From contig NZ_JAAFZH010000022.1 in NCBI RefSeq assembly GCF_010435915.1, forward strand, positions 47,552 to 111,551: a stretch of DNA of 64,000 bases, read 5' to 3'. Below, piece by piece: positions 1 to 8,962 of the stretch. The position numbers and the translations under genes were made by a program. Position 1 is the first letter of the stretch. Every line of letters begins with the position of its first letter. The stretch is from Spirosoma terrae (GTDB taxonomy: Bacteria > Bacteroidota > Bacteroidia > Cytophagales > Spirosomataceae). The notes below the pieces were generated by a model. The model was not told where the DNA came from and did not search any database. It worked only from the letters and a program-made list of their open reading frames with translations.

Positions 1-1
1 A

Positions 2-1837
2 CTGACAAAAGTGGCGGGATACGTAGCCACAAAAGAACTGAAGAATGATGCAATCTGGGGTATTCTGGCAAACGAAGAAACTACGATCGCTAGACTGCAT
101 ATGATTCGAAAAACGTTCGATATAGGTGATTTTCTGGCTGCGTTTGTAGCTACGTCTGCTCACGCTCAGAAAGTTGGACGTCACATTTACGGAGACGGTT
201 CGATTGATTACCACAGTTCATATTTCTACAGTCCTTCACCTCAGCCAGGAAGCCCATTACCCGAATACAAAATGAATTTACCGGAAACGGTAACGGCTCC
301 AATGCCCTCCAATGCGTCGCCCACGCAGCGCAACTCACAGGGCGAAACCGATGCCCAGCGAGCCGCCCGCGAAGAAGCAGCCCGGCAGGCGGCACAAGCC
401 GGACGTACCAACCGGGGCCCGCGCGACATCGCCGATATTTTCAATGGTATTTACGACCGGCTGGGCGACGCCCTGGGTCGGGCGTCAGGCAATGGCGGTT
501 CGTCGGGCGATCCGCATCTGCGCATGCATGACACGGGCGGTACGTACAGTTTCCAGGCTATCGGTGAATTTGTAGCTACAAAAGGAGAGAATCTGGAAGT
601 ACAGGCGCGGCAGGAAGACGCCTACAAAACCGGCCGTGCGGCCGTCAATACGGGCGTTGCGGCTAAACTGGGTAACGATGAAATTTGCTTTCTGGTCAAT
701 CCGGCAGACATCAAAGTACCCCGCCTTTTTGTTAATAAAAAAGAAACGGCTCTATCCTCACTGGCGCAGGTCGTGCTAAGCAGCGGTAACAAGCTTCAGT
801 TGGCCAGCAGCGAAAAACTGGTTTTCAGCAATGCGCAGAACGAAGGCGTTATCATTTACTGGAACACCCCCTATCTGGATTATTCGGTTCTATTGAGCGA
901 TGCCCGGAAAAACAACGTAATAGGGTTGTTGGGGAATTATGACGGTGTGTATGGCAATGACCTCCTGCTACGTAACGGCACCGCTATTGAACCAACTTTT
1001 GCTGCTATTCATAGCTCGTTTGCCGACAGTTGGCGAGTCACAAACGCTACGTCGTTGTTTGTTTATGAGTCGGGAAAAAACACCGATTCGTACACCGATC
1101 GCTCATTCCCTAAAACGTTTCCCGTTATTGATCCCGATAAATTAGCCTGGGCCGAAGGTGTGTGTACGGCCGCCGGAGTAACGCGTCAGCCCGAACTAGG
1201 GCAATGTACGTTCGACGTCGGTATTACGGGCGACACGCGACTGGCCCAATCGGCCTTGTTGAGTCAAAAAGAAGTTCCGGCCAGTCCCGACGTAGCCATA
1301 TTCAACAACCTGAAAGTCGACCTGAAAGAAGGTCAGTCGAATGACGGCCAGACAAAAAATTTACTCGATCTCGATAACGGTACGTTCTATTCATTCGCCA
1401 AAGGTGCATCGGTTGCTTACGATATCGACGTAGTATTCGATTATTACGCCGGGCCGTGGTTTGCCAGTCCGTGTGCGGTAAAAAACTGTGGTGTTTCGTG
1501 CGGGGCCTATACCATCTGGCCGCATATCGAGCAGCAGAAATGGCCCTATTTCCCGAATACATTCTTACGCTATACCGCTATTCCAGCCAATCAGTGGATT
1601 ACATTTACGGGCGCGGCTGATTTACGTCGGGCCTGGACATTCGACGCATCGGCCGATGAAAAAACAGAATTAGTTACGTCCTTGGTCGATCTCAATACGT
1701 CGGCTCCGCTTACGCAGTATCTGTGGTCGTTCCGAACGCAGCAAGGCAAAAAAGGTCTGATTCGTTTCACGCAGGCACAGGTTACGACAGGCAGCGGCAA
1801 CGCTACGTTCACATTCGATATCAAGATTGAACGGTGA
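2..1837 (+). CDS. VWD (von Willebrand type D) domain protein, 5'-truncated or with uncertain start
   Basis: The frame is open from the first bases of the window to the TGA at 1835-1837, so the gene may begin outside. GTG at 11 and ATG at 101 are possible internal starts. Counting from GTG 11, a low-complexity Ala/Arg/Gln linker (about 113-135) precedes a VWD domain that opens with G-D-P-H-L near residue 167. The domain continues through a GLLGNYDG motif and a DSWRV motif, with Cys residues after it. The C-terminal ~150 residues are beta-rich and contain a Cys cluster. VWD domains usually occur in secreted adhesive proteins, so a surface role is inferred. The ATG 101 start would give a weak signal-like stretch ending AHA-Q, which is not convincing. 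It is convergent with rodA. Confidence 0.6.
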   Translation: MTKVAGYVATKELKNDAIWGILANEETTIARLHMIRKTFDIGDFLAAFVATSAHAQKVGRHIYGDGSIDYHSSYFYSPSPQPGSPLPEYKMNLPETVTAPMPSNASPTQRNSQGETDAQRAAREEAARQAAQAGRTNRGPRDIADIFNGIYDRLGDALGRASGNGGSSGDPHLRMHDTGGTYSFQAIGEFVATKGENLEVQARQEDAYKTGRAAVNTGVAAKLGNDEICFLVNPADIKVPRLFVNKKETALSSLAQVVLSSGNKLQLASSEKLVFSNAQNEGVIIYWNTPYLDYSVLLSDARKNNVIGLLGNYDGVYGNDLLLRNGTAIEPTFAAIHSSFADSWRVTNATSLFVYESGKNTDSYTDRSFPKTFPVIDPDKLAWAEGVCTAAGVTRQPELGQCTFDVGITGDTRLAQSALLSQKEVPASPDVAIFNNLKVDLKEGQSNDGQTKNLLDLDNGTFYSFAKGASVAYDIDVVFDYYAGPWFASPCAVKNCGVSCGAYTIWPHIEQQKWPYFPNTFLRYTAIPANQWITFTGAADLRRAWTFDASADEKTELVTSLVDLNTSAPLTQYLWSFRTQQGKKGLIRFTQAQVTTGSGNATFTFDIKIER

Positions 1838-1868
1838 GACTATGCCTGAGTGCATAGTCTTGTCTTTT
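1837..1868 (+). terminator. Rho-independent terminator after the VWD gene
   Basis: A perfect 9-bp stem (agactatgc / gcatagtct) with a 6-nt loop overlaps the stop codon and is followed by tgtcttttt. It separates this gene from the convergent rodA. Confidence 0.7.
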
Positions 1869-1939
1869 TGTGCAAACTCCTCTTATCTGACGGATTTAAA
1901 AAACGATGTAATACGCATTTTTGAGCTCATCGACTCCTA

Positions 1940-3220
1940 TCACCTCCTCGATAAAGCAGTACGTCGGGAATCGAGTTTCAGGAAAATAAAGAGCAGGATT
2001 GAAAACGACCAGAGCGATGATCCGCCGTAGCTAAAAAACGGTAAAGGAATACCGATCACGGGCATCAGGCCAATCGTCATGCCAACATTCACCATTACGT
2101 GGAAGAAGATAATACCAGCAACGCAGTAGCCATACACGCGGGCAAATTTGCTACGTTGTTTTTCGGCCAGAATCACAATTCGTGCCAGCAGCCCAACAAA
2201 TAAAGCAAGAACAACAGCGCTACCAATGAAGCCGTGTTCTTCGCCAATTGTACAAAAAATAAAGTCGGTACTTTGCTCGGGTACAAAGTCAAACTTGGTC
2301 TGCGTTCCTTCCAGAAAGCCTTTGCCCTGAAGTCGTCCGGAACCAATCGCAATTTTAGCCTGCGTTACGTTCCAGCCTACCCCTAATGGATCAATGGTTG
2401 GATCGACAAGTACTTTAATACGATTCCGCTGGTGCTTTTGCAGTACGCTGTTGACAAAAAAATCGACGCCGGTTACGAAAATCATCATTCCGGCTACCAA
2501 AACGCCTAACGAGAGCAGATTATTCAGGTTCCGATTATAGCGGGGCATCAACGCAATAAATAGCACCAGCAGTAAAATGATGCCCGCAAAAATATACAGC
2601 TTAGGAAAGATTAGCGCCAGAACGAACAAAGCAGCCGCCGTAATACCAATCGCCGGAATCCAGCCGGGCAATCCTTCCCGGTACAGCATGATCGTGAAGG
2701 ATGCGAATACCAGGGTAGAACCCGTCTCGTTTGATGCCAGAATCAGAATACAGGGTAGTACAATGATACCTGCGATATACATCAGATCCTTCTGCTTTGT
2801 CAGGCTAACCCCCGGATTGTCCAGATATTTGGCTAAGGCCAGGGCAGTAGCCATCTTCGCAAACTCGGCAGGCTGAATCTGAAATCCGCCAAACTTAAAC
2901 CACGAATGCGACCCTTTGATGTTGGCTCCGGCAACCAGCACCAGCAACAACATCAGGATCATAAATGCATAAAACAAATATGCAAACGAGTCGAAAAATT
3001 TGTGATTGACAACCAGAATGCAGATAACCAGAATCGCCGTGGTGCCAATCCACATTAGCTGCTTTCCGGCATTCGTGCTCATATCGAATAAACTCGTGTG
3101 TTCCTCCGGGCTATATACAGCCGCATACACATTGAGCCATCCTAGAGTTATGCAGCCAAGGTAAAGAATCAGCGTTAACCAATCGATATCCTGAGTAAAT
3201 GGGTCGTTACGACGGGCCAA
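1940..3220 (-). CDS. rodA: Rod-shape-determining protein RodA (SEDS glycosyltransferase)
   Basis: This 426-residue protein is a polytopic membrane protein of the FtsW/RodA/SpoVE family, which polymerises lipid II into glycan strands in the elongasome. The SEDS signature is visible at about residues 103-120 (GSHSWFKFGG followed by QIQPAEF). The C-terminal part holds the conserved GIPLPFFSYGGSS loop. About ten hydrophobic segments span the protein, and the length is normal. It lies 86 bp downstream of mrdA on the same strand, the usual PBP2-RodA pairing, in which RodA polymerises and PBP2 crosslinks. mreB, mreC and mreD are not in the window on this side. Confidence 0.95.
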   Translation of the reverse strand: MARRNDPFTQDIDWLTLILYLGCITLGWLNVYAAVYSPEEHTSLFDMSTNAGKQLMWIGTTAILVICILVVNHKFFDSFAYLFYAFMILMLLLVLVAGANIKGSHSWFKFGGFQIQPAEFAKMATALALAKYLDNPGVSLTKQKDLMYIAGIIVLPCILILASNETGSTLVFASFTIMLYREGLPGWIPAIGITAAALFVLALIFPKLYIFAGIILLLVLFIALMPRYNRNLNNLLSLGVLVAGMMIFVTGVDFFVNSVLQKHQRNRIKVLVDPTIDPLGVGWNVTQAKIAIGSGRLQGKGFLEGTQTKFDFVPEQSTDFIFCTIGEEHGFIGSAVVLALFVGLLARIVILAEKQRSKFARVYGYCVAGIIFFHVMVNVGMTIGLMPVIGIPLPFFSYGGSSLWSFSILLFIFLKLDSRRTALSRR

Positions 3221-3306
3221 GTTAGTTTGTTGTTTATAGGTCTATGATTATGGTTTTGCTACGTTGCGGCATCACAACTCGCGGCAAAACCATCTGTATG
3301 ATTCAC

Positions 3307-5271
3307 TTAATTCCCGCCCATCCCAACTGTGGCCGTAACTGCCTTGGGCTGGATAGCGGTCATGAGAGGCTTGGGCTGAACCGGCTTCGGATCTTTCTGC
3401 GTGGTATCTTTTTTAGCGGGCGAAGGCTTTTTAGGCGTCAACAATGAATTAGCCGGTGGAAGGTAGTTAGACGCCTTAACGATTTCGTCCAGTTTTTTGG
3501 CCTCGGTCTTACGCTTAAGGTAGCGTTCGGCCACAAGGGCAGCCACCGAAGCAGCAGCTTTTCCACCCCAGCCAGCGTTCTCGACAAATACGGCTACCGC
3601 AATTTTGGGATTATTCATTGGCGCAAACCCGATGAAAATAGAGTGGTCGAACTTGTGACCGTATTTAGCATTCTGCGACGTACCTGTTTTGCCACAGAGA
3701 TCAATACCGGCAATGTTAGCCAGGGGAGTTACCGTACCATTTGCTACGGCTCCCCGCATACCGTCAATTACAGGCAGGTAATATTTATAGTCGATGCCTG
3801 TTTCGTGCCGCACTTTATACTCCTCAGGAACCCCAACGCCAACCTTGCCTAAACCTTTAATGTAATGCGGTGTGATATACCAGCCCCGGTTCGCAATGGT
3901 AGCGGCCAGATTGACCAGTTTCAACGGACTGATGAGCAATTCGCCTTCGCCGATACTCAACGAATAAACGTTGGAGAACTTCCAGCGTAACGCTCCCCGA
4001 TAGGCCTTATCGTAATATTCAGGGGTAGGCAGATTACCTTTCAATTCGCTGGGTAAATCGACACCCAGTCTTGCTCCGATGCCAAATTTCTCCGCCATAT
4101 CATGCCATTGTCTCAGACCGATGGCCGATGCTTTGAAGGTATTATGTTCGCCGTTGAAATAAAGAAATTTCCGAAATACGTAATAAAAATAAGGGTTGCA
4201 GGAGTTCTGCACGGCTCCGCGCAGGTTATTCCCCCCCCGACAGTGGCAACGCATCGGCGAACCCGCGTGTCCATATACGGTGCTGGGCAATAAGGAGCCT
4301 TGTTGCTGCGCAATCAGGGCCTGAATCAACTTGAACGTCGATCCGGGGCGGTAGCTGGCCATTACGGGCCGATTAATGAGCGGCTTGTATGGGTTTTTAA
4401 TCAGAGCCCGGTAGTTCTTTGAAAAATAACGGCTCGACAGCAGATTTGGGTCGTAGGTAGGCGCCGATACCGACACCAGAATTTCGCCCGTCGCGGGTTC
4501 TATGGCCAGCACTGCCCCCACTTTATTCTTCATTAAGCTATCGGCATATTGCTGCACATCTACGTCAATGCCTGTAATCAGGTTATCGCCTGCTACGGCT
4601 AACGTATCAAATTCTCCGTTTTTCCAGGGCCCTTTGTTTACGCCACGCACATTCTGCATCACGAACTTTACGCCACGCTTACCACGCAATTGCTCTTCGT
4701 ACTGTTCTTCCAGACCATTATGTCCAATGTAATCGCCTTGTCGATAGTAGGGTATATCCTGATTATCGAGCTGCTTCTTACTGATTTCACTGACATAGCC
4801 GAGTGCATTGGCCATGGTATGTGCAGGGTATGTCCGCATGGAACTGATCACCGGCTCAAAGCCCTGATAATCAACCAGCGCATCCTGAATACGAGCAAAA
4901 TCCTCCTTCGACAGCTGCCGCATAAATAGCGATGGCTTAACCGCCGAGTAGTTTTGCGCCAGTCCCATAATACTGTCGAAATCCGACCGCGTAATATCCA
5001 TCAGTCGGCAGAACGCAGTCGTATCCGAAATATTTACTTTCTTGGGCGTTACGTACAGGTCGTAAACAGGCGTGTTGTAAACGAGGAGCTGATTGTTCCG
5101 GTCATAGATTTGCCCCCGGTAGGGTATTTCAATAACTCGTTTAATGGAATTTTTCGACGCACCCAGTGAGTAGGTATCATCCAAAACCTGCAGATAAAAT
5201 AAACGAGCCAGATATGTCAACGCCATCAGGCAAAACACACCGATGATGACATACTTACGATTCTCCAACAT
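3307..5271 (-). CDS. mrdA: Penicillin-binding protein 2 (class B transpeptidase)
   Basis: This 654-residue protein has an N-terminal membrane anchor (about 7-28), a PBP dimerisation region and a transpeptidase domain. Active-site motifs are S-T-F-K at 311-314, S-C-N at 357-359 and K-T-G-T at 528-531. It crosslinks peptidoglycan during side-wall elongation in partnership with RodA, encoded just downstream. The last ~50 residues form a Lys/Pro-rich tail after the catalytic fold. A run of eight G (coding strand) encodes R345-G346-G347, close to the active site. A candidate promoter lies about 40 bp upstream. Confidence 0.95.
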   Translation of the reverse strand: MLENRKYVIIGVFCLMALTYLARLFYLQVLDDTYSLGASKNSIKRVIEIPYRGQIYDRNNQLLVYNTPVYDLYVTPKKVNISDTTAFCRLMDITRSDFDSIMGLAQNYSAVKPSLFMRQLSKEDFARIQDALVDYQGFEPVISSMRTYPAHTMANALGYVSEISKKQLDNQDIPYYRQGDYIGHNGLEEQYEEQLRGKRGVKFVMQNVRGVNKGPWKNGEFDTLAVAGDNLITGIDVDVQQYADSLMKNKVGAVLAIEPATGEILVSVSAPTYDPNLLSSRYFSKNYRALIKNPYKPLINRPVMASYRPGSTFKLIQALIAQQQGSLLPSTVYGHAGSPMRCHCRGGNNLRGAVQNSCNPYFYYVFRKFLYFNGEHNTFKASAIGLRQWHDMAEKFGIGARLGVDLPSELKGNLPTPEYYDKAYRGALRWKFSNVYSLSIGEGELLISPLKLVNLAATIANRGWYITPHYIKGLGKVGVGVPEEYKVRHETGIDYKYYLPVIDGMRGAVANGTVTPLANIAGIDLCGKTGTSQNAKYGHKFDHSIFIGFAPMNNPKIAVAVFVENAGWGGKAAASVAALVAERYLKRKTEAKKLDEIVKASNYLPPANSLLTPKKPSPAKKDTTQKDPKPVQPKPLMTAIQPKAVTATVGMGGN

Positions 5272-5308
5272 GAGAATAAAACCTTACTATCAAGCTACTA
5301 ACTTTATA

Positions 5309-5316
5309 CAAAGTTA
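5309..5316 (-). promoter_or_regulatory. Candidate Bacteroidota -7 box for mrdA
   Basis: On the minus strand this reads TAACTTTG, matching the TAnnTTTG consensus of the Bacteroidota housekeeping sigma factor, 38 bp upstream of the mrdA ATG. A clear TTG -33 element is not seen. Confidence 0.45.
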
Positions 5317-5331
5317 GCTTATTAATGATGA

Positions 5332-5392
5332 ATTATGAATGATAAACGACGAATGTTTCATACTATTCTACCAATCATTTATCATTCATAAT
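5332..5392. repeat. 15-bp inverted repeat between lactonase and mrdA
   Basis: The arms attatgaatgataaa (5332-5346) and tttatcattcataat (5378-5392) are perfect complements around a 31-nt loop. The repeat sits just after the stop of the SMP-30 gene, so it could act as its terminator, although the stem is AT-rich and has no T-tract. Confidence 0.55.
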
Positions 5393-5405
5393 CAATCCTC
5401 AAATC

Positions 5406-6428
5406 TCACCATCCTTTGGCCGTCGTTTTCAATCGGCAGAGATACATATCGGCCGTAATGTATAACGTAGTGCCATCATCGCCCCAGGCGCAGTTGGCCG
5501 TTGCCCCACCAATCCTGACGTGGCCTAAAAAATCGCCAGTGGGCGATAGAACCAATACGCCACCGGGACCAGTAACCCATAAATTACCATCCCGATCCAC
5601 TTTCATTCCGTCAAAACCACCCTGTAAGTTCTGCTTTTTCAGACCATCAGCCCCAAAGACGACGCGTCCTTTGCCTACTGAGCCATCTGTCTGTACGGGA
5701 TACGCCATCACCACCGGACGCTCTGGGTCCGACTGCGCTACGTAGAGCGTTTTTTCATCGGGCGATAAGGCAATCCCATTCGGGCGGGTCAGGTCAGGCA
5801 CCACCAACGTAACGACGCCATTCTGCCCAATCCGATAGACACCAAAACCCTCTGTTTCGCGGGTTGGATCTTTTTCTTTTTTGGGCATACCATAAGGCGG
5901 GTCGGTGAAATAATAACTACCGCTCGAATGCGCTACTACGTCGTTAGGGCTGTTAAACCGTTTTCCGTTATAGTTATCGGCCAGAGTGCGCTTTCCACCA
6001 ATCCCATTCAAAGGCATTGCCGTTACCCGTCGGTCGCCATGTTCACAGGCAATCAACTGTCCTTTCCGGTCAATAGTCAGTCCGTTTGATCCGGGTTCGT
6101 CACCATACGTACCGGTTCCGGTATAACCCGATGGTTTCAGGAACGTAGTAACGCCCTCTTTTTCGGTCCATTTAAAAATGGTGTTCTGTGGTACGTCGGA
6201 AAAAAGTAGAAAATTGCCATCCGGGTGATTTTTAACCCACACGGGGCCTTCTGTCCAGACGAACCCACTGGACAACACGTCGATTGTAGCCTCTTTTGGA
6301 ATAAGTTTATCAAGACGGGGATCAAGACGTATGATCTGACCAATGGTTGGATAGGGTGTTGTCTGCGCATTACCTTGGCGGCATAGTCCTATAAGCAGGA
6401 AAGCCAGTACTACGTATGGATACCTCAT
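5406..6428 (-). CDS. SMP-30/gluconolactonase/LRE family protein, exported
   Basis: This 340-residue protein has an N-terminal signal peptide (hydrophobic run about 5-20, cleavage near GNA-Q). A six-bladed beta-propeller of the SMP-30/gluconolactonase family follows. Family hallmarks are the early WTEGPVW motif (substrate/metal loop), NGLTIDRKG with ACEHGDRR, and NGIALSPDEKTLYVAQS with a metal-binding Asn. Family members hydrolyse sugar lactones using one divalent metal. The true substrate cannot be read from the sequence. It is the upstream neighbour of mrdA on the same strand and diverges from the Tat-exported oxidoreductase at 6662, a pairing that fits periplasmic sugar oxidation followed by lactone hydrolysis (inference). 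Confidence 0.85.
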   Translation of the reverse strand: MRYPYVVLAFLLIGLCRQGNAQTTPYPTIGQIIRLDPRLDKLIPKEATIDVLSSGFVWTEGPVWVKNHPDGNFLLFSDVPQNTIFKWTEKEGVTTFLKPSGYTGTGTYGDEPGSNGLTIDRKGQLIACEHGDRRVTAMPLNGIGGKRTLADNYNGKRFNSPNDVVAHSSGSYYFTDPPYGMPKKEKDPTRETEGFGVYRIGQNGVVTLVVPDLTRPNGIALSPDEKTLYVAQSDPERPVVMAYPVQTDGSVGKGRVVFGADGLKKQNLQGGFDGMKVDRDGNLWVTGPGGVLVLSPTGDFLGHVRIGGATANCAWGDDGTTLYITADMYLCRLKTTAKGW

Positions 6429-6661
6429 AAAGCGGATTTAGGATTAGTGATCGTTCTTCATACGAATTACTATGCTTTTGGTGATGCAGTCAACTTTATC
6501 TGATTTTTTAAATAATTTAATAATCAAATGAAGACATAGGTTATTTTTACCGAACATTCATTGGTAACAGTGTACATTGCCACTAACAAAGGTGCAACTG
6601 TTTATCTGTTGTTGACCAGTACTATTTTGATTCCCTTACATATCCTCAATCTGCTTATACT

Positions 6662-8089
6662 ATGACTAACGACAAACGGGCGACTTCATCGGAGAACAGC
6701 GAGAACAACTCTCGCCGGACCTTTCTGAAGACACTCGGCATTGCAGGGACAGCGGCAGCTACAGCACCTGCCGCCCTTGCGGAAGCAACCACTATTGCTA
6801 CTCCGCAGTATTTGAACCTGGTTAAAAGCCATGCCAGTACGGTGGCCAATGAACGAATCCGTATTGCGCTCGTTGGTACGGGCGGAATGGGTATTGGCGA
6901 TACGCAAACGGCCCTTATGGTCGATGGCATTGAGATGGTGGCGGCCTGCGATTTATACGATGGTCGTCTGCGTCGGGCCAAAGAACTCTGGGGTGATAAG
7001 TTACCCGTTACCCGCGATTACCGCGAAATTCTGGAACGTAGTGACGTAGACGCTATTATTAATGGCACTACCGACCACTGGCACGAGAAAATCTCTACGG
7101 ACGCTATGCGCAAAGGCAAACACGTGTATTGCGAAAAGCCAATGGTGCAGAAATTTGAGGATGGACACAAACTGATTAAAGTGGCCAAAGAAACAGGCAA
7201 AGTGTTTCAGGTAGGTAGCCAGTTTGCCAGTTCATTGCTGATTGCCAAAGCCCGCGAACTGATGAAAGCCGGGGATATCGGCGAACTGGTTTTTGCCGAA
7301 GCGATCTATGACCGGCATAGTGCGATGGGCGCCTGGCAATATTCGATTCCACCCGATGCTTCCCCCCAAACGGTTGACTGGGATACGTATCTGGGTAGCG
7401 CGCCAAAACGCCCCTGGGACCCACTCCGTTTTTTCCGCTGGAGAAACTATACCGATTATGGTACCGGCATTGCTGGTGATCTGTATGTTCACTTATTAAC
7501 CTCTCTGCATTGCATTACGGGTTCAAAAGGTCCTACGCGCGTATACTCGACGGGTGGCACACGATACTGGAAAGATGGACGTGACGTACCGGATATTCAG
7601 CTCAGTATCTACGATTATCCTAAAACAGCTGAACACCCAGAATTTAACCTGACAACCCGCTCTAACTTCGTTGATGGTGGTGGTGGTAATTATCTGGTCC
7701 GTATTGTTGGTACGGAAGGCGATCTTTCGCTTGGTTTCGACTCTTTAACGGTTCATCGTAATAAGTTTCCGAAAGCACCGGGCATGTCGATTGATAATTT
7801 CCCGAAAGACCAGAAAGAATTGTTCGTGGCTGAATACAATAAACTATATCCACAAACGCCCGAACTGGTTGGTCCGAAAGAGTTCAAATATACGTTCCCC
7901 AAAGAATATAAAGGCGACCGCTACGAGCACTTCGTTAATTTCTTCAATTCGATACGTACTGGCGCTCCTAACGTGGAAGACGCTACGTTTGGTTTGCGCA
8001 CCTGCGGCCCAACTCAGTGCGGCAACATGAGCTATTATCAGAAAAAGATTGTGGGTTGGGATCCTATCAACATGAAGCTCATAGCCTAA
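6662..8089 (+). CDS. Gfo/Idh/MocA family oxidoreductase with Tat signal
   Basis: This 475-residue NAD(P)-dependent oxidoreductase acts on sugars or sugar derivatives. The N-terminus has a twin-arginine motif (S-R-R-T-F-L-K, Arg 18-19) followed by an Ala-rich hydrophobic stretch, so Tat export to the periplasm is likely. The Rossmann motif GTGGMG is at about 72-77, and the family EKP motif is at 158-160 (HVYCEKPM). The C-terminal half is the GFO_IDH_MocA C domain with the long Bacteroidota insert. Such exported members are common in this phylum, and some behave as glycosidase-like enzymes using a bound cofactor. It diverges from the lactonase at 5406-6428. Confidence 0.88.
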   Translation: MTNDKRATSSENSENNSRRTFLKTLGIAGTAAATAPAALAEATTIATPQYLNLVKSHASTVANERIRIALVGTGGMGIGDTQTALMVDGIEMVAACDLYDGRLRRAKELWGDKLPVTRDYREILERSDVDAIINGTTDHWHEKISTDAMRKGKHVYCEKPMVQKFEDGHKLIKVAKETGKVFQVGSQFASSLLIAKARELMKAGDIGELVFAEAIYDRHSAMGAWQYSIPPDASPQTVDWDTYLGSAPKRPWDPLRFFRWRNYTDYGTGIAGDLYVHLLTSLHCITGSKGPTRVYSTGGTRYWKDGRDVPDIQLSIYDYPKTAEHPEFNLTTRSNFVDGGGGNYLVRIVGTEGDLSLGFDSLTVHRNKFPKAPGMSIDNFPKDQKELFVAEYNKLYPQTPELVGPKEFKYTFPKEYKGDRYEHFVNFFNSIRTGAPNVEDATFGLRTCGPTQCGNMSYYQKKIVGWDPINMKLIA

Positions 8090-8120
8090 GCCTACTCAAT
8101 TATACTGACTATAGACGTAG

Positions 8121-8155
8121 CGTGGTGCTGAGCAAAACTCAGCACCACGTTTTTT
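8121..8155 (+). terminator. Rho-independent terminator after the Gfo/Idh/MocA gene
   Basis: A perfect 12-bp GC-rich stem (cgtggtgctgag / ctcagcaccacg) with a 5-nt loop is followed by six T. It starts 31 bp after the stop codon. Confidence 0.9.
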
Positions 8156-8304
8156 AGCAGTGGTACATTCCTTCCATATTCAACCCCGAATTACTCTACT
8201 TACCATAACGTATTGATTACGTAATAGGCGCATACAATAGGATTCCATGCTACGTAGCGTCATGGCATGAACATTGCCCTTACTTTACTAGAAATCTATT
8301 ACGC

Positions 8305-8955
8305 ATGATTAGTCCCAATTCTAAAACGGCCTTAGTGGTTGGTGCAACCGGCCTCATCGGAAACCTGCTTGCGCGTCAATTAGTCGATTCTCCTGTCTAT
8401 GAGAAAGTGAAAGTGCTCGTGCGAAAGTCACTAAACTGGCAACACCCTCGTTTGCAGCAGATTACTTTTGATTTTGACCATCCCAATGGCTTATTGGTAC
8501 AGGCCGACGATATTTTCTGCTGTCTGGGAACAACCATGAAAAAAGCAGGCTCAAAAGAAGCATTTCGTAAGGTTGATTATCAATATCCACTCGATATTGC
8601 CCGACTTGGGCTAACGAATGGAGCCAAACAATTTGGAATTGTTACGGCCATGGGCGCCGATACAAACTCGCTATTTTTCTACAACCGGGTCAAAGGTGAA
8701 ATTGAGCGGGATTTATCCGCGCTGAATTATCCAGCACTGCTCATCTTTCGCCCTTCGCTTCTACTTGGTAATCGTGGGGAAAATCGATTCGGGGAAAAAT
8801 TTGCGGAAGGAGCCATGAAGCTGCTAAATCCGCTGATTCCAGCAAAGTATAAAGGAATTGAAGGGTCGAAAGTCGCCAACGCTATGGTAACAACCATGCA
8901 GCAGGGCCTGACGGGGAAACACGTCTTCGAGTCTGATCAACTACAAAACTTCTAG
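8305..8955 (+). CDS. Atypical SDR / NAD(P)H-binding protein
   Basis: This 216-residue protein has an N-terminal Rossmann motif GATGLIG (about 12-18). It then has VLVRKS, FCCLGTTMKKAGSKEAF, a VDYQYP strand and a FYNRVKGEIE segment with the YxxxK-like helix residues of atypical SDRs. It resembles the HTATIP2/YbjT-like group of NAD(P)-binding proteins, whose substrates are mostly unknown. ATG 8305 fits the family N-terminus exactly. It stands alone between a terminated upstream gene and a convergent lipoprotein gene 7 bp away. Confidence 0.8.
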   Translation: MISPNSKTALVVGATGLIGNLLARQLVDSPVYEKVKVLVRKSLNWQHPRLQQITFDFDHPNGLLVQADDIFCCLGTTMKKAGSKEAFRKVDYQYPLDIARLGLTNGAKQFGIVTAMGADTNSLFFYNRVKGEIERDLSALNYPALLIFRPSLLLGNRGENRFGEKFAEGAMKLLNPLIPAKYKGIEGSKVANAMVTTMQQGLTGKHVFESDQLQNF

Positions 8956-8962
8956 CTAAAAC

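Noticed and set aside
1827..2030. Short plus-strand reading frame after the VWD gene
   Set aside because: It overlaps the terminator and runs antisense into the end of rodA, with no recognisable protein features.
5299..5316. Palindrome aactttatacaaagtt as an operator
   Set aside because: It is short and AT-rich and is better explained by the -7 promoter box.
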